64,000 nt of DNA from UM-FILTER-33-9 sp964530235 (GTDB taxonomy: Bacteria > Patescibacteriota > Microgenomatia > UBA1406 > GWC2-37-13): assembly GCA_964530235.1 (NCBI GenBank), contig CAZGYB010000001.1:186001-250000 (forward strand), in the 5' to 3' direction. The position numbers were made by a program, and so were the translations under genes. Below are positions 18,428 through 26,825 of this stretch, in pieces (within the stretch, counting starts at the first letter, position 1; each line of letters starts with the position of its first letter). The notes beneath the pieces were generated by a model. The model searched no databases, had not been told where the DNA came from, and worked only from the letters and a program-made list of their open reading frames with translations.

Positions 18428-19713
18428 ACAATGAAATTAAACATAATATATTTAACATTTTTCAACTTAACTTGTTTGTAATAATTATTCTTCTGCGACT
18501 ACCTCCTTTTTATATTCTTTTTTTTCAAAACTCACTCCTTATATCACATAATATAGCTCGTGGTTTTTTAATTATTAACACAATTTTACTTATATTATCG
18601 CCCAAATCCATAAACAAAGATGGAAAAAAAATACATACAGCATACTTTGCTTTACTCATGCTTTTTTTTATTGTACAGAGCTTATCGGTTTTTAATGCAG
18701 TAAATATAGTAAGTTTCTTACGTGAATATAAAGATGTTTTATTCAGCCTGTTACTTTTTATCAACGCATTCTTTTATGTTAATCGAACTACAATATATAA
18801 AATACTCACACTCCTCATAGTTACAGGACTCATTTTATCTATATATCAATTTTTTCTCTACTTTTTCCCAAATATTATATTCACCTATCTTAAGAACTTT
18901 TTTTATGATCCTTACTGGTTATTTGTCCAATATCAAGTTAATAGAGGGAGATATTTTAGCGATATTTTTAATGAATTTCTTATTCCTCTAATGATTTACA
19001 TTTTTACGGTTAATCGATCTTTCATTCCTAAAATCTTTTCTATAGCGCTCCCAGCAACAATCATTTTTTACTCATCGATATCTGGCTGGAGAACCAAGTT
19101 TGTAACATCAATTGTTTCAGTCTGTATCTCTTTATTTTATGCTCTCGTATCAAAAAGTATCAAATTAAAAACAATGGTCATTTTTTTTAGTGTACTTTTT
19201 TTTGCATTTTTTTTGGGTGACACTATATCTCTTTATGTAACTGGTTCAAATACATTAGATCGCATCCTCAAGCCAACAACAATTGACATTGGTAACATTA
19301 CTGGAAGATTCGATTATTGGAAAGAGTCATTTTCTCTCATGATGTCTTCACCTCTAGTTGGTTTTGGATTAGGTAACTATTACGACATTTCTACTGAAGT
19401 TAAATCAACACCAATTATACCCCAACCAATCTCCCCAATTGAAAACCCACATAATATATTTTCAAGTGTCGCAGTCTCTTCAGGAATGCTTGGACTGTTA
19501 ATCTTTTGTATTATTATAGGTTATAACTTTAAAAAGGATTTAACATTTTTCAAAAGAGGGGAAACCTACTATCCATATCTTATTATTGGTTTTTGGGTCT
19601 TATTCATTCATGCCTTAGGAAATCCACATGAATTTTTTACCTATCTTTCATTATTTTGGCTATTAAGAGGCTCCATCGAAGGTCTTACCAGTTCTCGAAC
19701 ATCAAAATCGTGA
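18424..19713 (+). CDS. O-antigen polymerase/ligase family membrane protein
   Basis: 429 residues with about eleven hydrophobic helices and the Wzy_C signature: S-S-P-L-V-G-F-G-L-G-N-Y, then N-P-H-N-I-F-S-S-V-A-V-S-S-G. It probably polymerises repeat units or ligates glycan in the membrane. It starts by ATGA overlap with the GT4 upstream and ends by GTGA overlap with the GT4 downstream. It is the second member of this family in the island, beside the gene at 8.7 kb, which may mean two glycans or separate polymerase and ligase roles. Confidence 0.87.
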   Translation: MNNEIKHNIFNIFQLNLFVIIILLRLPPFYILFFQNSLLISHNIARGFLIINTILLILSPKSINKDGKKIHTAYFALLMLFFIVQSLSVFNAVNIVSFLREYKDVLFSLLLFINAFFYVNRTTIYKILTLLIVTGLILSIYQFFLYFFPNIIFTYLKNFFYDPYWLFVQYQVNRGRYFSDIFNEFLIPLMIYIFTVNRSFIPKIFSIALPATIIFYSSISGWRTKFVTSIVSVCISLFYALVSKSIKLKTMVIFFSVLFFAFFLGDTISLYVTGSNTLDRILKPTTIDIGNITGRFDYWKESFSLMMSSPLVGFGLGNYYDISTEVKSTPIIPQPISPIENPHNIFSSVAVSSGMLGLLIFCIIIGYNFKKDLTFFKRGETYYPYLIIGFWVLFIHALGNPHEFFTYLSLFWLLRGSIEGLTSSRTSKS

Positions 19714-20933
19714 AAAAAATTGCATTTGTTATCTATTCCTTAACCGAGGGCGGTTCGGAAAGAAATACCATAAATTTAGCCTACAATTTTAATAAAAATG
19801 GATATAAAACAGACATTATAACTTTTCAAAATATAAACAGCTTCACTATCGATGAGAAAGAGAAACTAAAACAAATTCGCATCATTAATCTTACGAGTTT
19901 CAAAAATGTTTCTGTATTGCTCCTTCCTTTAATCGGTGTTCTTGTTAGTATAAGATTTTTATATTTCCTACTTGTAAACAAATATGATATTCTCATTTCT
20001 GAAACACAATTTTATACTTACTACTTGACCATCTTCTTCTCGAAAATTCTCAGGATAAAAACAATTCTCGTTGTTGGAAATACCATTTCATTTTTTCTCA
20101 AGTATCATAAACTTCCTTTCTCTCGAATACACACTGCGCTACACATTATATCGCTTCAAAATGCAAACAAAATTATTTGCGTCTCAAAAGGGGTAAAAAA
20201 AGACCTTGAACATTTTTGTTCACATATTTCCAATAATAAAATCGTGATTATTTATAACGGAATAGATGGTAATCATGTACAAAGACTGTCGCATGGTCTT
20301 ATTCCAAAAAAAATAAGCAACTTCATAGATAAAACAAGCTATCTGATAAGTTTTGGAAGATTGGATTCGCGAAAAAATGTAATAAATTTGGTTGAAGCAT
20401 TCAATCAAGTTAGGATCACTATTCCAACTTTAAAACTGCTTATCGCTGGAAAAGGAAATGAAAAAGTAAATATCCTCAGGACAATTAATAGATTGCACCT
20501 ACAAGATAAAATTATTCTTACAGGATTCCTTAGTAATCCATTTCCGGTAATCTCAAAAGCAAAGCTTTTCCTATTTACTTCTTATTATGAAGGGTTCGGT
20601 CTTACCCTTTTAGAAGCTATGGCATGTGGAGTACCAATTGTAAGTGTAGATTGTCCTCATGGACCAAGAGAAATATTACATACAAACGAGGTTACTTCCT
20701 CGATAAACAAGCCTTTTTTTGCCGACTACGGTGTATTAACGCCAAGATTCAAACCTAACGACAATGTTAATCACAATATAAAAATTCAAAAAAGCTTGTC
20801 AAAAGGAGTCATTCAGTTATTGTCAAATAAAATACTATTCAATCAATACAAGAAAAGGGGGCTTCATCGAGTTAAATATTTTTCAATAGACAACATGAGC
20901 TCTCAGTATCTATCGGTTATCGAAGGGCTATAA
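19710..20933 (+). CDS. Glycosyltransferase family 4
   Basis: GT-B enzyme with the N-terminal K-K-I-A-F-V-I-Y-S-L-T-E-G-G-S-E-R (donor-side glycine loop), I-S-F-G-R-L-D-S-R-K-N in the linker and E-G-F-G-L-T-L-L-E-A-M-A-C-G-V-P-I-V in the donor domain, the complete EX7E-type motif. The open frame extends to 19656, but GTG at 19710 makes a 4-base GTGA overlap with the polymerase stop and gives the normal N-terminus, so I chose it. The 3' end overlaps the convergent GT4 by 17 bases. Confidence 0.9.
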   Translation: MKKIAFVIYSLTEGGSERNTINLAYNFNKNGYKTDIITFQNINSFTIDEKEKLKQIRIINLTSFKNVSVLLLPLIGVLVSIRFLYFLLVNKYDILISETQFYTYYLTIFFSKILRIKTILVVGNTISFFLKYHKLPFSRIHTALHIISLQNANKIICVSKGVKKDLEHFCSHISNNKIVIIYNGIDGNHVQRLSHGLIPKKISNFIDKTSYLISFGRLDSRKNVINLVEAFNQVRITIPTLKLLIAGKGNEKVNILRTINRLHLQDKIILTGFLSNPFPVISKAKLFLFTSYYEGFGLTLLEAMACGVPIVSVDCPHGPREILHTNEVTSSINKPFFADYGVLTPRFKPNDNVNHNIKIQKSLSKGVIQLLSNKILFNQYKKRGLHRVKYFSIDNMSSQYLSVIEGL

Positions 20934-22062
20934 TTTCTTTAAAATAAGACTTCAGCATTGTTTTTTCACTGAAGTCAGTAGATCTTTTGGTTGAGCAAAT
21001 AGAATACTTCTTATACAAGCTCCTATTAGTCAATAATGTTTGTATTTTTTTTGCCATACCAACTGAGTCACCAATAGGCGTTAATATCCCATATCTCCCT
21101 TTATCTATAATTTCAGACGGTCCAAATGGTGCGTCTGTTGAAATAACCGGCAATCCATGTAGCATGGCTTCAATAAGAACATATCCGAATCCTTCTCTAA
21201 AAGTTGACAAAACAAATATGCTTGATTTTGCTAAAAATGTATGAATATCACTTACCCACCCAAAAAATACAATATTTTCGTTCAATCCAAACCGAGACGA
21301 AAGTAACTCGAGGTTTTTTCTATTTACCCCATCGCTAATAATCCACAATTTTGCCTGAGGGATTTTTCTAAGTACTATTCTAAACGATTTTATTAAGGTG
21401 ATGTGGTCTTTCTGATTCACCAATCTTGCTATCGTAACGATGATATTTTTACGTTGGTTCGATAGATTAATCGCTTTATATTTTTGAAAATATACACCAT
21501 TATAAATTACACTGGAGTTTTTTTTTCCAAGTGAAAAATATTGTGTAAACCGACTTTCGAGTTTTCGAGAAACAAAAATAAGTTTGCTCGCTCGTCTGTA
21601 TAGTGCGGAAACCAATATTTTTAATAAAAATCTGATAATTATGTCCGCTTTTTTTTTAATGGTTTCTTCTACATGAATATGGGTTGTAAGAATTGATTTA
21701 AACGATTGCTTACAAAATATTTTGATAATCTCCACTAAAATATTACAATGAAGATCTATGCTAAGAATGACATCTGGTTTGAATGAGTAAGTATTTTTTT
21801 TTATCCAAAATAATTCTTTTAAGAACTCTGAAACATTTTTAATATTGAAATAATACTTTTCTGGATAAGAATTTTTTTTGTTCAGAAAAACTACAGACTT
21901 TAATGTTTTTTTTCTAAATGAAGGACGCTCAAGAACCAAAAACCTAATCTTTATTTTATAATGAGGGGTTGTTGAAGATAATTTAGATAAAGATTCAACA
22001 TATGTTCCTGTTCCTCCATCTATGCTTTTTACAATTACCAATAAATTAATTGTTGGTTTCAT
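20917..22062 (-). CDS. Glycosyltransferase family 4
   Basis: GT-B fold transferase with S-I-D-G-G-T-G-T-Y-V-E-S near the N-terminus, V-T-I-A-R-L-V-N-Q-K-D at the start of the donor domain, and E-G-F-G-Y-V-L-I-E-A-M-L-H-G-L-P-V-I. At 381 residues the length is normal. It is in opposite orientation to the preceding three-gene unit and overlaps its last gene tail to tail. The next gene in its direction of transcription is convergent, so it may be transcribed alone or with the membrane protein gene upstream of it (25 bases between). Confidence 0.9.
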   Translation of the reverse strand: MKPTINLLVIVKSIDGGTGTYVESLSKLSSTTPHYKIKIRFLVLERPSFRKKTLKSVVFLNKKNSYPEKYYFNIKNVSEFLKELFWIKKNTYSFKPDVILSIDLHCNILVEIIKIFCKQSFKSILTTHIHVEETIKKKADIIIRFLLKILVSALYRRASKLIFVSRKLESRFTQYFSLGKKNSSVIYNGVYFQKYKAINLSNQRKNIIVTIARLVNQKDHITLIKSFRIVLRKIPQAKLWIISDGVNRKNLELLSSRFGLNENIVFFGWVSDIHTFLAKSSIFVLSTFREGFGYVLIEAMLHGLPVISTDAPFGPSEIIDKGRYGILTPIGDSVGMAKKIQTLLTNRSLYKKYSICSTKRSTDFSEKTMLKSYFKEIIALR

Positions 22063-22087
22063 GAAAGATCATCATACTCAAGATCTA

Positions 22088-22906
22088 CTATTCAACTTTT
22101 GCGATTATAAAATCTGAAAAAGTAAAATGAGATGTTGAGATATTTATATCTTTTCCAGGCACAACTATTTGATCCTCTGCATAAATTAATTTATCCTCTA
22201 CTTCCGCAACTCTTAATTTTACTTTTACAATAATATATTTCTTCGTTTCTTTTGAGTCGGGAAAATAATTTCCATAATAATCCGGAGTTAATCTAAGTGT
22301 GTCAATTGAGTCTTTAGAAATGATCTGAAATACCGTCTCTAACCCGTTGTGTACGCTATCTCCAATTTGTATTGCGTCGTATTCCCAAGGATATGCTTCT
22401 TTTTTAGTTATAGTAACTAGTTTTTCGGTATACGTTTCAACAATTGGAATTTTACTCAGTTTAATTATTGTGCCTGAAAATTGCGTAGTATCAAACTCAA
22501 AATCAATTGGAGAACCTACTCCAATTACCGATCGTTTAAAACTAAATCTATCTGTTTTACCCATCTGAGACACTCGAATCTTCAAATTCAAATAAACATC
22601 AAACTGATTGCTCCCATACCACGGATAATAAGAAACAGAAAGCACTTGAACTAAAGGATTTCCAATGAAATCTTTTTCTGCCTTTATACTTTTTAAAGCC
22701 TGAACAAACCACATACTGGGTTTTTGAGTGGATGCCCACCATAACCCCTGTCCGACTCGAACTTTTACATAAATATACGTGGGCTTTTTCATAAATAGCC
22801 TATACACCGAAACCATTCCTACAAATCCGATACAACCAATAACAATCAATATAAAATAATTCTGTAAAGCCCATTTCCCGATGTTGCGCAGAGTTTTTAC
22901 TTTCAT
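22088..22906 (-). CDS. Membrane-anchored protein of unknown function (possible DUF4330-like)
   Basis: 272 residues with a single N-terminal membrane anchor (Y-F-I-L-I-V-I-G-C-I-G-F-V-G-M-V) and an extracytoplasmic beta-rich remainder containing two similar segments (V-K-V-R-V-G and V-K-V-K-L-R-V). This is reminiscent of DUF4330-type proteins near glycan export genes, but I am not certain. The frame opens at an ATG at 22987. I prefer the ATG at 22906 because a perfect TATAAT (22914-22919, reverse strand) sits 7 bases before it and the earlier 27 residues lack any anchor logic. It lies between a GT4 and the phosphoglycosyl transferase. Confidence 0.65.
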   Translation of the reverse strand: MKVKTLRNIGKWALQNYFILIVIGCIGFVGMVSVYRLFMKKPTYIYVKVRVGQGLWWASTQKPSMWFVQALKSIKAEKDFIGNPLVQVLSVSYYPWYGSNQFDVYLNLKIRVSQMGKTDRFSFKRSVIGVGSPIDFEFDTTQFSGTIIKLSKIPIVETYTEKLVTITKKEAYPWEYDAIQIGDSVHNGLETVFQIISKDSIDTLRLTPDYYGNYFPDSKETKKYIIVKVKLRVAEVEDKLIYAEDQIVVPGKDINISTSHFTFSDFIIAKVE

Positions 22907-22998
22907 TTTCTGCATTATATACCGATCGTAGTTTAATTTGCAATAATGATAAACAAATAAAGCGTACGAACGCTTATCCCGACTCATTTTTGTTACAT

Positions 22999-23014
22999 TT
23001 TCAATGACGTCGGG
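22999..23014 (+). repeat. 16-base repeat copy 1
   Basis: The 16-mer tttcaatgacgtcggg occurs here, directly before the -10 box (TATACT, 23015-23020) of the sugar transferase, and again at 37377-37392 upstream of the PIG-L gene. It contains the palindrome GACGTC. It may be an operator or a remnant of a dispersed repeat. Confidence 0.45.
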
Positions 23015-23025
23015 TATACTATACT

Positions 23026-23631
23026 ATGTTCAACCGCTTGATTGCTTTTATTCTGTTGATTTTCTTCAGTCCACTATTTTCCGTCTTGTTCCTATTAGTC
23101 AAGCTCACTTCAAATGGTCCATTTCTTTTCAAACAACTTCGGATGGGAAAAAACAAAAAATCTTTTTGGATGTATAAAATCCGTACTATGGTCCACAACG
23201 CCCAAAAACTACAAACTAAGTACTATAAACTCAATGAAGCGGACGGACCGGTGTTTAAAATCTATAACGATCCCCGCTATACCCGCTTTGGGAAATGGCT
23301 CTCGCATACCGGACTCGACGAGCTTCCTCAGCTCATTAACATTATTAAGGGGGAAATGGCTTTTGTCGGCCCCCGACCGCTTCCGCTTGATGAAGCTAAA
23401 AAAGTTCCAAAAAAATATGAAGATAGATTTCGTATATTACCCGGTATCACTTCTTCTTGGGTGGTAAAAGGCGCCCATAAACTAAAGTTTGACGAATGGA
23501 TGCAAAAAGATCTACTCGACGTCAAAAAACAAGGTTTTATTCATAGTTTTGAAATTTCAGTTCAAACGGTGGCTTTGATTTTTTCCCTCATATTCCGTAA
23601 ACTTGTTTCCTATGAAATACAAAGTAAATAA
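23026..23631 (+). CDS. Monotopic phosphoglycosyl transferase (bacterial sugar transferase)
   Basis: Transfers a sugar-1-phosphate from a UDP-sugar to polyprenyl phosphate, the first membrane step of glycan assembly (WcaJ/PglC catalytic domain). It has a single N-terminal re-entrant hydrophobic helix, then F-K-Q-L-R-M-G, M-Y-K-I-R-T-M, D-P-R-Y-T-R-F-G, the L-D-E-L-P-Q-L core and G-P-R-P-L-P. At 201 residues it is the short PglC-like form. The -10 TATACT is 5 bases before the ATG. Its last 20 bases overlap the PqqD-like gene, so sugar priming and the peptide-modification island share a transcript. Confidence 0.92.
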   Translation: MFNRLIAFILLIFFSPLFSVLFLLVKLTSNGPFLFKQLRMGKNKKSFWMYKIRTMVHNAQKLQTKYYKLNEADGPVFKIYNDPRYTRFGKWLSHTGLDELPQLINIIKGEMAFVGPRPLPLDEAKKVPKKYEDRFRILPGITSSWVVKGAHKLKFDEWMQKDLLDVKKQGFIHSFEISVQTVALIFSLIFRKLVSYEIQSK

Positions 23632-23869
23632 AGGATTTATCACACAAAAGTTAGATGGTAAAACGGTGATATTCGACGGAGAACAGTCCGTGCTTTTTAC
23701 CTTTAACGAAACTGCATCATTAATTTTTCAAAAACTTAAAGTGAAGTGGACGAAAGAAAAAATTGTAAGTTCTCTTGTAAAAAAATATGCTGTTTCTCAA
23801 CAGCGTGCTGAAAAAGATTTTGATACTCTAATTCGAGATCTTTTGAACAAAAAAATTATTTCTCAGTAG
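23612..23869 (+). CDS. PqqD-like RiPP recognition element protein
   Basis: 85 residues with the PqqD pattern: N-terminal strands, F-T-F-N-E-T-A-S-L-I-F-Q-K-L (the usual LN..a..iW helix), K-E-K-I-V-S-S-L-V-K-K-Y, and a closing D-T-L-I-R-D-L-L-N-K-K-I-I. PqqD-family proteins bind leader peptides and present them to modifying enzymes. In lasso-peptide clusters the equivalent B1 protein binds a YxxP motif, which both precursor-like peptides nearby carry. The ATG at 23612 is preferred over a TTG at 23603. It overlaps the sugar transferase by 20 bases and runs tail to tail into the peptidase-nucleotidyltransferase gene (42-base overlap). Confidence 0.82.
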   Translation: MKYKVNKGFITQKLDGKTVIFDGEQSVLFTFNETASLIFQKLKVKWTKEKIVSSLVKKYAVSQQRAEKDFDTLIRDLLNKKIISQ

Positions 23870-25102
23870 TCTTTTTGCTTTGGTTTGAATAGTCCAAAAA
23901 ATATATTTAACAACATTCGGTTTTGCAAAAACAAAGATTTTTCTTAGAAATGGCTCAGGAGAAAGAAAAAAAACACTTTTAAATCTGTGGATACCGCTTG
24001 AAACTCTGTCGTCATCATCAAAAACACTTTTTGAGCTTTGACTCAAGAACTGCACTTTTTTATAGTCAATACGGACTTTATGCAAAAGCTCAGTAACAAA
24101 CCATCTTGTAGATGAAAAATATCTTTTCAATAATATAAGACCCCAATAGACAAAACCCTCTAGTTTATACGTTTGTACCAATTCCAAGCTCTCTTTCAAA
24201 CAGTGTTTTTTCTTCCCATAGCGCTTTATCACTTTGCTTATAAAATCGAGCCGGAATATGCCCCGATGATTATGATGAAAAAAATGAAGCAGAAGATAGA
24301 CGATAAGGTGGGCTGGTTTAAGAATTGGAAAAACCTTTCCCTCAATTGTAATATGCTGTTTATTTCTCAACAGCTGATTTGTAAGGTCAGTGAGCAGTCT
24401 TTTTGAATATAGTCTGTCTGAGACATCAAACTGCGTCATAAGGAAAACCGCTTCTCGGTGGATATCAAACACAACAGGCAGTCCGCCGATTGTTTTTACA
24501 TATGAAGTTTCAGGATAGACCGTAGACAGATTTTTACCAGACAAGAGAGACCTGTCAACTTTTTTGTATCCATAAGCAAGAAGAACAGCTTCTCCTTTTT
24601 TAAGGCTATGGTGATGAATCAGTATATCGCAATCCGAATAAATCCTGTCCGGATGCTTTTTTTCGTAGTAGAGATGCAGGGGCAACCCTTTCAAAATAAC
24701 ATAATCGACGCCCATCCGAGAAAATTCACTCACCACCTTATCTATTTCCTGAAAATATACTGTGGATTGAAAGAGAAAGGACCGCTGTGGATCGAATATT
24801 GTCCCATTTCGCTTAATGGCAATCAATTTTCCCAGAATCTGAGAAGATCGAATTTTCCCATCAGCGTTCCGGTTCGCATCTCCTTTTGTCACCGCATACA
24901 ACTGTGTTTTATAAATAACACGATGAACCATATTTTTTTTCCCTTTCCGAAACAGAATAATGTCATTGACTTGCAGACGGTTAAACGACCATTTCTTAAT
25001 TGATACAATATCGCCTGAAACGAAATGAGGACGCATGCTTGAACCTTCTGCGCGAATCATAATTGTTCTGTTTTTACCGATCAGTTTTTCGAATGCCCCC
25101 AT
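23828..25102 (-). CDS. Sec11-like S26 peptidase domain fused to a nucleotidyltransferase-like domain (PF14907 type)
   Basis: 424 residues. Residues 12-95 follow the archaeal/eukaryotic signal peptidase pattern: nucleophile S22 in G-S-S-M-R-P, G-D-I-V at 30-33, the base-position H60 in M-V-H-R-V-I, and T-K-G-D-A-N with D76. This is the Ser-His rather than the bacterial Ser-Lys type. No membrane helix is present, so it looks soluble. Residues 115-400 resemble the uncharacterised nucleotidyltransferases found in lasso-peptide clusters: V-I-L-K-G-L near 135 and S-D-C-D-I-L-I with D157/D159. It could cut a leader peptide and/or adenylylate a substrate; both are inference. It is divergent from HprK-like kinase 1. 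Confidence 0.78.
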   Translation of the reverse strand: MGAFEKLIGKNRTIMIRAEGSSMRPHFVSGDIVSIKKWSFNRLQVNDIILFRKGKKNMVHRVIYKTQLYAVTKGDANRNADGKIRSSQILGKLIAIKRNGTIFDPQRSFLFQSTVYFQEIDKVVSEFSRMGVDYVILKGLPLHLYYEKKHPDRIYSDCDILIHHHSLKKGEAVLLAYGYKKVDRSLLSGKNLSTVYPETSYVKTIGGLPVVFDIHREAVFLMTQFDVSDRLYSKRLLTDLTNQLLRNKQHITIEGKVFPILKPAHLIVYLLLHFFHHNHRGIFRLDFISKVIKRYGKKKHCLKESLELVQTYKLEGFVYWGLILLKRYFSSTRWFVTELLHKVRIDYKKVQFLSQSSKSVFDDDDRVSSGIHRFKSVFFLSPEPFLRKIFVFAKPNVVKYIFWTIQTKAKRLLRNNFFVQKISN

Positions 25103-25132
25103 AGTTAAAATTCAAATTGATATGTCCGTATC

Positions 25133-25951
25133 ATGGGTTACAATTATCGTGTGAATAAAAAATCGTATCATATCTACTTACGTATTGCTGAATTTTATAT
25201 TCAAGTAACATTAAATAAGATTGATTGGGTCTATGGTCAACGATATTTTGATTCTCACATTCGCACTTATTTTAAAGGATTTGTTCAAGAAACAAAACCA
25301 AAGAACATAGATGCAACAATTCTCTTTGATTCCTTTGAAAAACCGGGAAATATTCTTAAAAAAAAGAATACATCAAAATATGTTGAGTTATTTTCCCGAA
25401 ATAACTCTATTTACAGAACTAACTACGGTATTAGTATTTTTCACTTTCAGCTGATACTTCGGGAAATCTTGGAAAACCTGCTTATTAAAAATGACGGTTT
25501 ACTTCTTCACGCATCAGCAAGTTTTATTCAGAAACAGGTTTTTATTTTTTTAGGCCCATCTGAAGCGGGAAAATCTACTATCCATACTCTTCTCAGTAAA
25601 AAGTACCGTTCTTTGGCTGACGACAGTATTATATTACGAAAACAGAAGGATAATTATATTGTTTACCAGACCCCTTTTCAGGAAAAAACTACATGGATAC
25701 AAAAAGATTCGAACCCATACCCGTTAGGAAAAATATGTATTTTACAAAAAGCTCACCATAATTATTTGAGATCAATTAGTAATAGAAATCAGCTTACGAA
25801 GATAGTCATTGAACAACTGTGGATGGATGTTAAGAGATCAAAAAAAAGTATCCGAACAGTGACAGAATTTCTCTTAAGCTATAAGAACTTTTTCAGACTT
25901 GGGTTTATGAATAATCACGAGATTGTTTCTTTTTTCAACCATTCCGACTAA
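25133..25951 (+). CDS. HprK-like kinase 1 (peptide-modification type)
   Basis: 272 residues related to the C-terminal domain of HPr kinase. It has L-L-L-H-A-S at 123-128, the P-loop G-P-S-E-A-G-K-S-T at 141-149, and L-A-D-D-S with D163/D164. The N-terminal 120 residues are specific to this group and similar to those of the second kinase at 26.8 kb. No HPr protein or PTS gene is visible, so HPr is an unlikely substrate. Relatives in lasso-peptide clusters phosphorylate the precursor. It is convergent with the first precursor gene: the two stop codons overlap (25948-25951). Confidence 0.83.
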   Translation: MGYNYRVNKKSYHIYLRIAEFYIQVTLNKIDWVYGQRYFDSHIRTYFKGFVQETKPKNIDATILFDSFEKPGNILKKKNTSKYVELFSRNNSIYRTNYGISIFHFQLILREILENLLIKNDGLLLHASASFIQKQVFIFLGPSEAGKSTIHTLLSKKYRSLADDSIILRKQKDNYIVYQTPFQEKTTWIQKDSNPYPLGKICILQKAHHNYLRSISNRNQLTKIVIEQLWMDVKRSKKSIRTVTEFLLSYKNFFRLGFMNNHEIVSFFNHSD

Positions 25952-26142
25952 CAACACCCACCGCCATGATAAGTAGGTGTACAGGGAAGGCATATAGGCT
26001 CCGGAGGACATTGACAATCTGTTCCAGCAAGTAAAATTTGATCGAAAAAGCCATTATTCGTGTTAAAAAAGTTTATCTCAAAATGTGCCATTTTTACACA
26101 AGGTTTTGTGTAATATAGTTTTTTAGGTTGACTTTTTTTCAT
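25948..26142 (-). CDS. Candidate RiPP precursor peptide 1 (Cys-rich core)
   Basis: 64 residues. The putative leader (1-40) has Y11-T-K-P14 and N24-F-F-N-T-N29, ending L-L-A-G at 37-40. The putative core (41-64) has six cysteines (43, 45, 51, 54, 63, 64), many prolines and a G-G-G-C-C tail. The ATG at 26142 overlaps the stop of the membrane-anchored protein upstream (ATGA); an earlier TTG at 26187 is less likely. Leader motif and spacing are shared with precursor 2 while the core is unrelated, the usual pattern of RiPP precursors. I do not recognise a named family. Confidence 0.72.
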   Translation of the reverse strand: MKKSQPKKLYYTKPCVKMAHFEINFFNTNNGFFDQILLAGTDCQCPPEPICLPCTPTYHGGGCC

Positions 26143-26681
26143 TGACTTAAAATAACTATTTTGGCGAATCGCGTCGCGGTTGACCAATCTTCCATTACAT
26201 TAACGACTTCTTCAACCCGAATACGTCTGCCGACTTTTAAATCTTCAAATCGAATCGCGTTTTTGTCTCCGTTCATCTGAATGTTGTTTACAATTGATAC
26301 CTTTTGCATTTCATTTTTATTGAAATATAAGTTTGTAACTTCCTCTTTTCCTCTAATCTGAATCTGTACACGCGTTTGATTAGGATCAGATTCCGATGGC
26401 ATGCGAACAGATACAACGGTTCCCTCATAAACAATAGTAAGAAGTGAGGATACAACCGCATCTTTTTTTAACGTTTTGAGAGTATCAAGTAATAAAATAT
26501 TCATTGCGGGATTTTTTGCCGGAACAACGGTATATTCAGGCGTATTGGAGGAAGTTGCAACCTGTTTTTTTGTATTATTGTTGTCTTTTACAAGGAACAA
26601 TATTAATCCTTCACAAATGACCACAACAAGAAGCAAAATCATGACCACATAAATGGTCTTCCTATTTATATCTCGACTCAT
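26139..26681 (-). CDS. Membrane-anchored accessory protein of cassette 1
   Basis: 180 residues with an N-terminal anchor (Y-V-V-M-I-L-L-L-V-V-V-I-C-E-G-L-I-L-F-L), a short Ser/Thr/Asn-rich linker and an extracytoplasmic beta domain (about 65-180) ending with F-E-D-L-K-V-G-R-R-I and E-V-V-N. The same order and a similar ending (Y-T-D-I-K-K-G-Q-K-I, then V-V) occur in the cassette 2 protein at 27.9 kb. The ATG at 26681 is chosen over a TTG at 26717 because TATAAT lies 6 bases before it. Its ATGA overlap with precursor 1 couples the two. A role in export, immunity or display is possible. Confidence 0.7.
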   Translation of the reverse strand: MSRDINRKTIYVVMILLLVVVICEGLILFLVKDNNNTKKQVATSSNTPEYTVVPAKNPAMNILLLDTLKTLKKDAVVSSLLTIVYEGTVVSVRMPSESDPNQTRVQIQIRGKEEVTNLYFNKNEMQKVSIVNNIQMNGDKNAIRFEDLKVGRRIRVEEVVNVMEDWSTATRFAKIVILSQ

Positions 26682-26687
26682 ACAATG

Positions 26688-26693
26688 ATTATA
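26688..26693 (-). promoter_or_regulatory. -10 box (TATAAT) of peptide cassette 1
   Basis: A perfect TATAAT on the reverse strand is 6 bases before the ATG at 26681. It would drive the membrane protein and precursor 1 as one leaderless transcript. Bases 26694-26825 hold no gene that I can see. Confidence 0.55.
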
Positions 26694-26825
26694 TGGTATT
26701 TTTACGAAAATATTCAAAGATAAAATAAGAAGGCTTGTCGATGAGGAGATGATATTTCTTAATAGAAACCAATTCGGAAAAGCAGTAACAAAGTTTACTC
26801 TTATATAAGAAAATACCAGTTTCGT

